Below are positions 14,401-21,373 of a stretch of DNA of 64,000 nt, piece by piece. How positions within the stretch are numbered: position 1 is the stretch's first letter; the number at the start of each line of letters is the position of its first letter. Under the pieces are notes generated by a model. That model worked only from the letters and a program-made list of their open reading frames with translations, made no database searches and had not been told where the DNA came from. The stretch is taken from NCBI GenBank assembly GCA_963576735.1, contig OY755198.1:2666001-2730000 (forward strand), in the 5' to 3' direction. Source of the DNA: Bedellia somnulentella. Taxonomy: Eukaryota; Arthropoda; Insecta; Lepidoptera; Bedelliidae. Made by a program: the position numbers and the translations under genes.

Positions 14401-16987
14401 ACATTGAAGATAAAAGGCATTAAATGTTATTGTCAATTCGTTACTTTGACGTTCATCACGAGGACATAAAGTGATATTATTATGAAAAAAACGTAAATAA
14501 GAGAAAAGTATCTAAAGTTAACATTCAAATATATATCTAAAAAAAAAACCTAGACAAACATCATATCACTGTCAAATCAGGGTCTCCGCTGCCCGGAGCT
14601 TCAGCTGTCTTAAGGTGCAATTAAAAATGTCAATATCACAGAAGTATTTGTTGTAAGTGCGTCATATTCTTTTTAGTAAAGTCATATTCTTGAGGTGGTT
14701 TGGGCACATCGAGAGGATGGATGATAGGAAATTGGTAAAAGGTATCTATAGAGCTAATGTGGAAGGTAATGTTAGTAGAGGACGGCCACGAAAGACACAC
14801 TTGGACCAAATTGAAAGTGTGCTCAAAAAGGCAGGCGTCCGAAGTATGAAGAATAAAAGAGCATGTATGAAAAGATTGATGGATGTAGACAAAGCCAGAG
14901 AGGTTTGCCAGGATCGTACGAAGTGGCGATCGATAGTCTCTGCCTACCCCAATGGGAATTAACAGCGTGAGTATATGATGATGATGATGATGATATTGTT
15001 AATGTATAATCTTGCATTTTAGCTATTTACTAAAATAATGTAGTGAGAGAGACTTGGCCTAGTTTTAGTAAATATGTCAGTAGATGCTACTATCATCAGG
15101 CCCACTAAGCTAGTATGATAGACTATGTTGAAAGAAGTGGATGCAGACAAAGTAAATAGTTATATACAATACATATACTCACGGCTATAAATCCCTAGAT
15201 GGGGTAGCCAGAGCTAAGGAATGAGAAATTCCTCAGCCACCTTTGGATAATTGAGTGGGGAAAAGATGGTAAAATAAAGGTTGTTGGTGATGGGTCTCCA
15301 ACAGCATCGCCCAAAAATCCCATTAAAGCCCCAATATTGTTAGTCACCTCTTACAAACACCAACCGAAAGAAATGGGGTAGTGCTATTCTAAGCTGACAC
15401 AACTATTTCATAATGTGAATGTAATTTGTTTATTATGAATGAGACCGTATGTCATTTTATTGTCAGGTGCTAACTGAAAATCAGTGTTGTGAGGTTACAC
15501 TCACAACAATACGCTGAGTTAGCAACCCTTTCGTTGCAAGACTGTTTAATTTTTATCTGGATTTACTGTACTTGTTGTTTGTTTTTGTGTTTAAGTGTTT
15601 TAAACTTGTATGCAACAAATAAATATTTTCTTTTCTTTTTATTCTTTTTTTATTTTGTAATAATTTAATAATGTGATTGTAATTGAATGCTTTTGTTTAA
15701 TTAATAAATATTTAATTTTAGAACAATAAAGAATATTTAGTTTGATTTGATTTTGAATTAATAATCAAGCAAAAGAGTGTGGCAAACATATGGCATTTCT
15801 AGGGATTATTTATAATAAATTCCATAAGTGGCTGAAGTATTTCTTATTATGAAGTTCTGGCTATGCCTTTTCAAGGGATTTATCAGATTTATAGCCATTA
15901 CCTACAAATAAATAAATATATCTAAAAAATTTTTAGCCAGAGCTTCAGAATTACAAATGGTTTTTAAAGAAAAATTATGGGTCTTTAACTGTATAGCCCA
16001 AAAGTCACTTCAAAAGCCCTGACTCCCTATGTTGCCTCTTACAACACCCGCAGCAAGAAATAGGGTACTGTTATCCAAAGCGCACACTACACAGCTATTA
16101 GCTACATCATCATGTAGTCCTGTTATCCCTCATCAGGGACATAGGGCATAGGGCATAGGGATATATTGGCTACACACAGATATTATAGCAATTACCTTCA
16201 CATAGTATGAGTTAGAGAGAACTCAATGATCATAGGTAATACAAAAATTATCATGGTGGTTAACACTGAGGGAAAACATGGTGAGGAAACCCACATGGCT
16301 GAGTTTTGCTTAGTCATGTGACAGTGTATTCATACAAAATGGTGATAGGCCTGCCCCTGTTACGTGAGTACACTGCCCGAGCAAAATGTGGGTACTCTAA
16401 ATATCAAGTGACAATGTCACATGAAGCTCAGACAGTTTAGTACCTCTGTTAACACTAGCTGCTGTGTAGTGTTGGCTTAGAATAGCACTACCCTGTTTCT
16501 TCTGGTGGGTGTACTTTTTTATTGGATTTTTGGGTGAATCGGTTAGGGACCCATCATCAAAAACCTTTATGTTACCGCCTTTTCCCCACTTAACTTCCAA
16601 AAGTGGCTGAGGAATTCATGATTCCTTGGCTCTGGCTACCCCTTCTAGGGAATTATAGCCGTGAGTATATGTATATGTATGTATGTATGTACTTCGCGTA
16701 ATTAGGTATCAAATGTCTGAGAATAGTAACTCAGGGTTCAGAAAATTAAATACATAAAAACTTACTTCTTCGAGACAAATCTCCTCCAATTCATCCAAAG
16801 ACATATGCCGTACACATTCCGGCGCAATAGATTTGATATCCTTGTATTTCAGAAGCCCAAATGCATGTCTTAATAGTTCTACTCGATCGTCTATGTAATA
16901 AGCCAAATCGTGCTCTTCAGGGTTGGGGGCTGCTCGGGAAGGCCCTCCTTTTTCATGCTTTATCGTACTGTGATGTCTTCTACTCAT
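606..16987 (-). CDS. CAAP1: CAAP1 homologue, seven coding exons, complete
   Basis: Joining exons 16987-16766, 14076-13930, 12063-11910, 10916-10761, 4632-4540, 3955-3887 and 2434-606 gives 2670 nt, 889 codons plus stop. Every junction is GT/AG and phases agree (0,0,1,1,1,1). Residues 30-89 (YYIDDRVELLRHAFG to LCAVLDG) align with the conserved N-terminal block of human CAAP1 as I recall it, and residues 150-170 (VLELLELQARARAIRARL) match its C-terminal LELLELEMRARAIKAL motif. CAAP1 is known as a modulator of caspase activity in apoptosis. The insect protein is much longer than the roughly 360-aa human one. Residues 175-889 are acidic and serine-rich with lysine runs, suggesting a nuclear, disordered tail. 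Around residue 725 a SWKDRYLDSSKVKKVL segment looks like the only ordered part of the tail. Introns are filled with SINEs. The family call is firm; the tail's function is unknown. Confidence 0.88.
2573..2818. mobile_element. candidate small foldback MITE in CAAP1 intron 6
   Basis: The ends CCAGGCCCCTATTTCATGA and the reverse of TCATGATGGTGAAATGGGG are imperfect inverted repeats, with further inner inverted CAATTGTCA motifs. No clear target duplication. Confidence 0.35.
2961..3208 (-). mobile_element. SINE-B copy
   Basis: Full-length copy from the ATAC tail complement to GACACTACACAGC. Confidence 0.85.
3239..3340. repeat. short foldback element
   Basis: Arms TGGAATAGGTAGTGTGAAAA and its near-exact reverse complement are separated by about 55 bp. 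Looks like a tiny MITE. Confidence 0.5.
3549..3799 (-). mobile_element. SINE-B copy
   Basis: Full-length copy between CAAP1 exons 6 and 7. Confidence 0.85.
3887..3955 (-). CDS. CAAP1: CAAP1 exon 6
   Basis: Acceptor TTACAG, 23 codons ETSKESSASKTEITVLSDEK and onward, donor GTATAA. Too short to appear as an independent ORF; supported by phase and composition. Confidence 0.75.
4164..4532 (+). mobile_element. full-length SINE-A at the CAAP1 exon 5 donor
   Basis: tRNA-like head with A box TAGCCGAGTGGG and B box GTTCGAATCC, then body and TTATG tail. Flanked by an 11-bp duplication AAATTACCATT (4153-4163 and 4533-4543), whose reverse contains the exon 5 splice donor. It lies antisense to CAAP1. Confidence 0.92.
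4540..4632 (-). CDS. CAAP1: CAAP1 exon 5
   Basis: Acceptor TTTCAG, 31 codons EAKEKPKKKKKKDKKHKQ and onward, donor GTAATT. A SINE-A sits directly against the donor and has duplicated it. Confidence 0.8.
4733..4938 (+). mobile_element. SINE-B copy with internal deletion
   Basis: Complete ends, but about 35 bp between TAAGAGG and GGGATTT are missing. Confidence 0.8.
4939..5068. repeat. 65-bp tandem duplication of the TIR end
   Basis: Two identical 65-bp units, each from CACAGATCTG to GTGCCATT. Confidence 0.9.
5770..6048 (-). mobile_element. SINE-B copy, subfamily 2, with target duplication
   Basis: Carries the CTACCCACGGGTGTCGT variant. The 5' end (AAGCCGGCACTACACGGC) is doubled. Flanking TTTCCGTATTT at 5759-5769 and 6049-6059 is an 11-bp target duplication. 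The copy is absent from the second unit of the composite element. Confidence 0.88.
6225..6477 (+). pseudogene. copia-type RNase H fragment, frameshifted
   Basis: Reads EYVELLEAVTELNFL, then VKIYEDNSAAVAI, then breaks frame (LSMETLQRI where the sister copy reads SKYGNFTKNSKHIEV). This matches the C-terminal RNase H part of Ty1/copia polyproteins, where E-DN-(SAA) is conserved. Downstream, about 6600-6760 resembles a retroelement 3' end, but no LTR pair was resolved. Confidence 0.7.
8018..8269 (+). pseudogene. copia-type RNase H fragment, second copy
   Basis: Same fragment in the second unit; here the frame continues through SKYGNFTKNSKHIEVHYHFVN to a stop. KNSKHIEV...HF is the usual copia RNase H terminus. 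No upstream reverse transcriptase or integrase remains. Confidence 0.75.
9218..9345 (-). repeat. fragment of repeat family D
   Basis: GTCGTCAGTCTGCCAACC ... GGGTAGACTCGAGCCCC matches parts of the copies at 61411 and 62583. Confidence 0.55.
9346..9790. mobile_element. family C tRNA-related palindromic element, interrupted by SINE-B
   Basis: TTGTTCATGAAAACCTCATG and the TTTCGACACTAGCGGGAACC arm are followed by an inverted arm CGATCCTCGCTAGTGTCGAA. The SINE-B at 9391-9639 lies inside. Confidence 0.65.
9391..9639 (-). mobile_element. SINE-B copy
   Basis: Full-length, inserted into a family C element. Confidence 0.82.
9806..9886 (-). mobile_element. SINE-B 3' fragment
   Basis: CATACTCACGGCCATAAATC to CAGCCACATTTGG, truncated. 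Confidence 0.6.
10053..10299 (+). mobile_element. SINE-B copy
   Basis: Full-length, close to consensus. Confidence 0.85.
10334..10579 (-). mobile_element. SINE-B copy nested in another SINE-B
   Basis: Flanked by ATGGGGACAC at 10324-10333 and 10580-10589. The flanks belong to an older subfamily 2 copy. Confidence 0.87.
10580..10721 (-). mobile_element. older SINE-B copy split by the nested one
   Basis: GGGACACGATGGTAGAAAT to GACACTACACGG, with GACACCCGTGGGTAGAAA of subfamily 2. Its tail side lies left of 10334. Confidence 0.7.
10761..10916 (-). CDS. CAAP1: CAAP1 exon 4
   Basis: Acceptor TTTCAG, 52 codons including a SSSSSD run and an IKEEQQDIVEISSDE stretch resembling a SUMO-interacting motif. 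Donor GTATAA, phase 1 in and out. Confidence 0.8.
10985..11338. mobile_element. family C element with tRNA-like segment
   Basis: On the minus strand TAGCTCAATGGCAGAGCTAC ... GGGTTCGATCCCCGCCTGTG looks like a tRNA with A and B boxes. A second arm (TCGACACCGGCGGGGATCGA) follows at 11280. A transposon body rather than a tRNA gene, because the unit recurs at least six times. Confidence 0.6.
11348..11400 (+). repeat. family G fragment
   Basis: Starts CTAGCTGACCCGACAGTC, shared with 33003, 43303, 58200 and 63570. Confidence 0.55.
11412..11588 (-). mobile_element. SINE-B copy, tail-truncated
   Basis: From CACTTTTGGAACTTG to GACACTACACTAG. Confidence 0.75.
11630..11877 (+). mobile_element. SINE-B copy with target duplication
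   Basis: ATAAATCAAT at 11620-11629 and 11878-11887. Ends about 30 bp from CAAP1 exon 3. Confidence 0.88.
11910..12063 (-). CDS. CAAP1: CAAP1 exon 3
   Basis: Acceptor AACAG, then HKKKKKRHQSSKSK, then the conserved LELLELQARARAIRARL motif, donor GTAAGT with phase 1. Locally GC-rich compared with its surroundings. Confidence 0.85.
12139..12384 (-). mobile_element. SINE-B copy with target duplication
   Basis: CAACATATATAC at 12127-12138 and 12385-12396. Inserted in the tail of an RTE-like LINE fragment. Confidence 0.87.
12390..12500 (-). mobile_element. RTE-like LINE 3' end
   Basis: ACTCACGCCATTATTAATC ... GGGGCAGAGACTAGTGATCG matches the 3' end seen after the coding fragment at 14690. Confidence 0.7.
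12690..12905. mobile_element. family C palindromic element
   Basis: TTTTTGTTCATGAAAACCTC, TTTCGACACAGGCGGGAATC, a tRNA-like core, then the inverted arm CCCGCTTGTGTCGAAATTT. Confidence 0.65.
12978..13543 (-). mobile_element. SINE-A copy split by SINE-B
   Basis: Body 12978-13272; the head resumes at 13508 (CCGGTGTTCTATCCATTGAG). The SINE-B at 13273-13507 sits in the head. Confidence 0.8.
13273..13507 (+). mobile_element. SINE-B copy nested in SINE-A
   Basis: 5' truncated by about 10 bp, starts TGCCGGCTTAGAATAGC. Confidence 0.82.
13621..13867 (-). mobile_element. SINE-B copy
   Basis: Full-length, ends about 60 bp from CAAP1 exon 2. Confidence 0.84.
13930..14076 (-). CDS. CAAP1: CAAP1 exon 2
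   Basis: Acceptor CAG at 14079-14077, 49 codons LLGISSKRLCAVLDG through EEVKKKK, donor GTTTGT. It completes the CAAP1 domain and starts the acidic linker. Confidence 0.85.
14122..14374 (+). mobile_element. SINE-B copy with target duplication
   Basis: AAATAATGGTAA at 14110-14121 and 14375-14386, a clean 12-bp duplication. Confidence 0.9.
14690..15000 (+). pseudogene. C-terminal fragment and 3' end of an RTE-like LINE
   Basis: Codes RWFGHIERMDDRKLV, then GRPRKTHLDQIE, then DRTKWRSIVSAYPNG, the usual C-terminal tail of RTE-like endonuclease/reverse transcriptase polyproteins. The last codons CTCTGCCTACCCCAATGGGA run straight into GCGTGAGTATATGATGATG, an ATG-repeat tail. 5' truncated. Confidence 0.78.
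15167..15401 (-). mobile_element. SINE-B copy
   Basis: Nearly full length, lacks the last 15 bp of the 5' end. Confidence 0.8.
15817..16098 (-). mobile_element. old SINE-B remnants
   Basis: A degenerate minus copy 15925-16098 ends CACACTACACAGC. Beside it is a plus-strand tail fragment 15817-15900. Confidence 0.55.
16253..16458 (+). mobile_element. degenerate SINE-A fragment
   Basis: TTAACACTGAGGGAAAACATG to AGTACCTCTGTTAACA; head lost. Confidence 0.65.
16461..16690 (+). mobile_element. SINE-B copy
   Basis: Subfamily 2-like with a deletion; ends about 75 bp from CAAP1 exon 1. Confidence 0.8.
16766..16987 (-). CDS. CAAP1: CAAP1 exon 1
   Basis: Starts at ATG and codes 74 residues ending DELEEICLEE, then GTAAGT. 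Phase 0. It carries most of the CAAP1 domain, which continues in the next exon as LLGISSKRLCAVLDG. Confidence 0.88.
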
Positions 16988-17404
16988 TGTTACTTATACT
17001 TAAAAAAATATTTTTTCTAGTTTAAGTACACTATAAGGTTCTTTGACATTTTAGTAAGGATACAAATTCTTTTAGGTTCTTCGAAATCACAACTACTCAG
17101 TGTTATCACTATTACGTTTCGTATCCACTTTCTAAATATGATCACAATATGATCGAATCAAAATTTATGATAGAAATAATAAGTTTTTAGAAAATTGTTT
17201 GGCCTGTGAGATCCGGCACGAAACAAAATGTCAAGATGAAAACAAAACAAAAACATCAAATAAATGTTTTGTCAAGGTAAAACTAAACGCAATACTTGAA
17301 ATTGATGTAATAGGTTACCGGCTATCTATAAAATGCAGGTATTCGCTATAGTACCTAAATGGGTAATGTATAAAATATTAACATATTATAGTACACATAG
17401 TATA

Positions 17405-18540
17405 CTTACCTACTTACTTATACTCACGCCCATTATTCCCATTGGGGTAGGCAGAGACTATTGATCGCCAATTAGTACGATCTTGACTAACATCTCTTGC
17501 TTCCTTTACATTCGTAAGGTTCACAATCTCCTGCAACTCATTTACCGTTGATGCAAGTAACACTTGGTCATCAACGTATAAGAGGCATTTAAAAATGAAC
17601 CCTATCATTTTCAGAGCATCATCACTTTCGCGCAGTTCTTTCAAACAGTCGTCCATTAACAAATTGAAGAGCCTCAGAGAAGCCACACAACCCTGTCGAA
17701 CACCCCAAGAGATCTCGATCCAGTCCGTGTCTTCTCCGTTTACTCTCACACATGCATTGGAATCCTCATAGAGTGACTCCAATGCTCGTATAAGCTGGCC
17801 CCCAAACCGAACTTAGAGAACACCTTCCACAAATATTGTCTTACTACCCTACCGTACGCCTTCTCCAAATCAATGAGCAATACACTTTTTGTTTTTTTGC
17901 CAAAAATCTCTCTGTAATGCATTTTAAGGAGAAGACTTGATTCATACATCCCATTTCCTTCCTAAATCCTGCTTGCACGTCCCAAATTTTTTCATCCGTT
18001 TCTTTCATCACCCTTTCGATCAGATTATTCAGGCTTGAGCAGGCTAATACCACGGTAGTTTTTTGCTTCTTAACGTGACCCTTTCCCTTTATATAGGAGC
18101 ACAATCACGGCTCTACACCAATCTTTCGGTACTTTGCCAAGTGCCCAGCACTTCTGAAAAAGGAAGAACAGCCAAGAAGCCACTAACCCTTTACCAGCCC
18201 TCAGCATTTTGACACATATCCATTCAATTCAGACACGTCAACCATTACCTCGTCAACACAATTAACATCGCTATCAATTGCTAAAGTAATGGGATCATCC
18301 TCTTTTACAAAGAGACCCTCAAAATAATCCTTCCATACTCTATTTATTCTCGTTCCATCATCAGTCATTAGTTCACCTTTTTCATCCTTCATCACACTTG
18401 TACTTTTGTATTCAGAAACGCCCCTTTCACGTCTGATATATTTCCAAAATATTTTTGATTACTTTGGAAATCATGGGAGAGTTTCTCTTCATTCCATTCT
18501 TTCAGATCTCGCTTTTCTGCTCTATTTTATTCTCTTTTAA
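17405..18540 (-). pseudogene. decayed RTE-like LINE reverse transcriptase
   Basis: Frame-shifted fragments in order: WKDYFEGLFVKEDDP, MKETDEKIWDVQAGFRK, LLIDLEKAYGRVVRQYLW, WGVRQGCVASLRLFNLLMDD and LLYVDDQVLLA (YVDD catalytic box), then an internal deletion joins ELQEIVNLTNV to DRTNWRSIVSAYPNGN. This joins the RT and the 3' tail on one element. Confidence 0.75.
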
Positions 18541-18680
18541 TTTATATAGTTTACATATTTTACATTCTTTACCGAGGTAATGCATACAATTCTTAGGGAT
18601 AATATCGAATAACTACTTGGCCATTGGCAATGTGTGGGATACATAGATCTTGGTTTGTATTTGTATATTAAAATTATGTA

Positions 18681-19971
18681 CGAGGGCTGCTATTTATGTA
18701 TCCGGAACTGGCCACTTACAGAACAATAATTTAAAAAGTAATTACATCATTTAAAAATAGAACTCTTTAGCTTTAGAATACATTTATTTTTATGTGACTG
18801 TCAATTGTTTTCACATCGTAGCGTCATTTTGAAAATTGCGTGTCTTCACCACCATGGATTTAACTCGTGAACATTTTCGTGCCATGATTTTTTACGATTT
18901 TCGGCGTGGTCTAACTCAAAAACAGTGCATCGATCAGCTTACTTCAACTTTTGGGGATGAAGCACCCTCAAAGACCACTGTGTATCACTGGTTTAGCGAG
19001 TTTAATCGTGGACGATCTAAGCTTACTGATGAAATTAAAGAAGGTCGCCCTAAAACGGTCGTTGTACCTCAAAACATCGATGCTGTCCGGGAACTAATAA
19101 CTCAAGATCGTCATGTTACATATCGTGAGATAGAGGCATCTCTGGGCATTAGTATGACGAGCATACATAAGATACTTCATGAACATTTAGCTGTAAAAAA
19201 AATTTGCTCCCGTTGGATTCCGCACAACTTGAGTATTGATCAAAAACAGGCTCGTGTCGATTGGTGCAAAGAAATGTTAAAAAAATACAACCGTGGTGCG
19301 TCAAAAGCTGTTTATAATATCTACACAGGTGACGAATCTTGGATCTACGCTTACGACCCCGAAACTAAGCAGCAGTCCACGGTGTGGGTGTTCCAAGATG
19401 AGCCGAACCCAACAAAAGTTATTCGTGCAAAAAGCACATTGAAGCAAATGGTCGCTTGTTTTTTTGGTATAAATGGCCATGTAGCTACAGTGCCTTTAGA
19501 GAATCGTAAAACTGTTAATTCGGAGTGGTATACGACCATTTGTTTGCCGGAAGTCTTTGAACAAATAAGAAAGACTAACCGACAACGTAGAATCATTCTG
19601 CATCACGACAATGCTAGCTGTCACAGGTCGGCCGTCACAACTCAGTTTTTAGAAGCTCAAAAGATCGAATTGACAGGTCATCCGCCGTACAGCCCTGATT
19701 TGGCACCCAATGATTTTTATTTATTTCCAAATGTGAAGAAAAAATTACGTGGTCAACGTTTTTCGAGCCGCGAAGAGGCAGTCGATGCGTTCAAAATGCA
19801 CGTTTTGGAGATACCTCAGTCTGAGTGGAAAAAGTGCTATGAAAATTGGTTTCAACGCATGCAAAAGTGTATAGATCTGAGCGGCGAATATTTTGAGAAG
19901 CAATAAAACCATATTAATTGATATATGTTTGTTTCTTTTTTTTATTCCGGATACATAAATAGCAGCCCTCG
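18681..19971 (+). mobile_element. intact mariner transposon
   Basis: 1291 bp with 27-bp perfect terminal inverted repeats starting CGAGGGCTGCTATTTATG, flanked by TA on each side (18679-18680, 19972-19973). Contains an uninterrupted transposase. It is inserted in LINE-derived DNA and looks young. Confidence 0.95.
18854..19906 (+). CDS. mariner transposase, DD34D, full-length
   Basis: 350 aa from the ATG in CACCATGG context; an in-frame TTG at 18836 is not a credible start in an animal. The N-terminal half has the paired helix-turn-helix DNA-binding region (KTTVYHWFSEF, then YREIEASLGISMTSIHKIL). It has the WVPHNL-type linker as WIPHNL. Catalytic residues are in TGDESW, HHDNASCH and SPDLAPND, with exactly 34 residues between the second and third Asp, as in canonical mariners (DD34D). 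Length matches the family's 340-355 aa. No stop or frameshift. It could be active; the subfamily was not assigned. Confidence 0.95.
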   Translation: MDLTREHFRAMIFYDFRRGLTQKQCIDQLTSTFGDEAPSKTTVYHWFSEFNRGRSKLTDEIKEGRPKTVVVPQNIDAVRELITQDRHVTYREIEASLGISMTSIHKILHEHLAVKKICSRWIPHNLSIDQKQARVDWCKEMLKKYNRGASKAVYNIYTGDESWIYAYDPETKQQSTVWVFQDEPNPTKVIRAKSTLKQMVACFFGINGHVATVPLENRKTVNSEWYTTICLPEVFEQIRKTNRQRRIILHHDNASCHRSAVTTQFLEAQKIELTGHPPYSPDLAPNDFYLFPNVKKKLRGQRFSSREEAVDAFKMHVLEIPQSEWKKCYENWFQRMQKCIDLSGEYFEKQ

Positions 19972-19984
19972 TATGTCAAATCAC

Positions 19985-20160
19985 AAAATATCCCACTCGA
20001 TCACATAACTTGACATTACATATTTTTCTGAGCGACCTCATCCCTACTGCACTCACTCTACTCTCATCACCTAACATTCCATGCCATACATAAACGTAGG
20101 AACAAGAACAGCATCATACACATTCAGGCCTTCGCAACTTTTATTAAAATTATTGATAAA
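19985..20160 (-). pseudogene. decayed LINE fragment
   Basis: The minus strand resembles the region after the RT of RTE-like LINEs (VLVPTFMYG-like stretch, then SAVGMRSL-like), but with stops. Its order relative to 17405-18540 suggests a different copy. Confidence 0.45.
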
Positions 20161-20552
20161 GATGCTTCTCACTCAAACAAAATCTTTATGAAAAGGTTGG
20201 CATTTTTTGCGAAATGACTAAGGATAATTATACATAGGTAAGAACCCTTTATAAGCAGGTAAGATACTGAGCTTTTATATAATTAACCAAAAACAATCCT
20301 TAACAAAATAACTTCAGTAAAAGCATACATAATAAAAATTAACGCGAAACTGAAAATTATTCAAGCTTTAACATATTGTGCAATTTCTTAAATATAATTT
20401 CCTAACAAATATGTATTTTTTTGTACACTATAGAATTAATTACCTTTGCGCATGTCCACCACCCGATCCCTTTCCATCCTTCAACGGTCTCGTCTTACAT
20501 ATACTTTACCTACTGGGTATTATATGGAATACCTAGGCAAGGTATGAAATAA

Positions 20553-20604
<52 letters not shown>
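20553..20604. repeat. (AT)n microsatellite
   Basis: About 25 uninterrupted AT units. Confidence 0.95.
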
Positions 20605-20608
<4 letters not shown>

Positions 20609-20796
20609 TACCTACGCATTTATATATAGTGTATCGGGTTATAGAAATTGTCGGTAACATATACAAACCATTTACGATCAACGGAAAGATAAATAAGAAT
20701 AACTAAACGCAAAACTCACAGAGCATAGAACAGCATAGAATTAGAAAGGAGCAGATTAAAAAAAAATACTAGAGTGGATAGTGGATAGAGATAGAC

Positions 20797-21204
20797 CAGC
20801 GTTGCCAGAATGTTACAAAAGTAACATTTTACGTTACTTTTGACCCTCTCATGTTACTTCCATGTTACATGACTCAATATGTTACTTTTGTGTTACTTTT
20901 CAGATTTTTGAAGCTTTAGCAATAAAAGTTACCTCTCTATTATTGGCTATGTGAATAATAGTACAAAGTAAGTTGAAGTAATAATTTATTGAATGTGAAA
21001 TTGTTCATGAAGAAGTACCGCTCTTGTTTTTCTCAATAAAATAAGGTGATGACCTTTTTTTTTTTTTAGCTCAAGTGTTTTATGTTTTATGCGCGCGCAT
21101 ACTAAATCTACGAGTGTTTCACAGGTCATGTTACTTTCCTCGTGTAAATGTTACTTTTTGAGCTGTGTCGTGTTATATTTGACCATCTGGCACTGGCAAC
21201 ACTG
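20797..21204. mobile_element. hAT-type MITE with 8-bp target duplication
   Basis: Ends CAGCGTTGCCAG and the reverse of CTGGCAACACTG. AGATAGAC at 20789-20796 and 21205-21212. Many subterminal GTTACTTT motifs. A right-end fragment recurs at 48494-48594. Confidence 0.85.
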
Positions 21205-21286
21205 AGATAGACAAAGGAACAAACGGAACAAACGACAAAAAGAGCGAGAAAGAAAGTTAGATGTATCTTATTATGAAAATTAAATA

Positions 21287-21373
21287 ATGGAAGTTTTAAT
21301 AAATAATGATGATTATATTATAGTAAATAAACCATACGATGTGTTTATCAACAGCGAAAAATTATACGAAAAG
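21287..21373 (+). CDS. RPUSD1: RPUSD1-like exon 1
   Basis: 29 codons MEVLINNDDYIIVNK and onward, donor GTAATT, phase 0. The frame stays open past the donor by chance. Confidence 0.82.
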
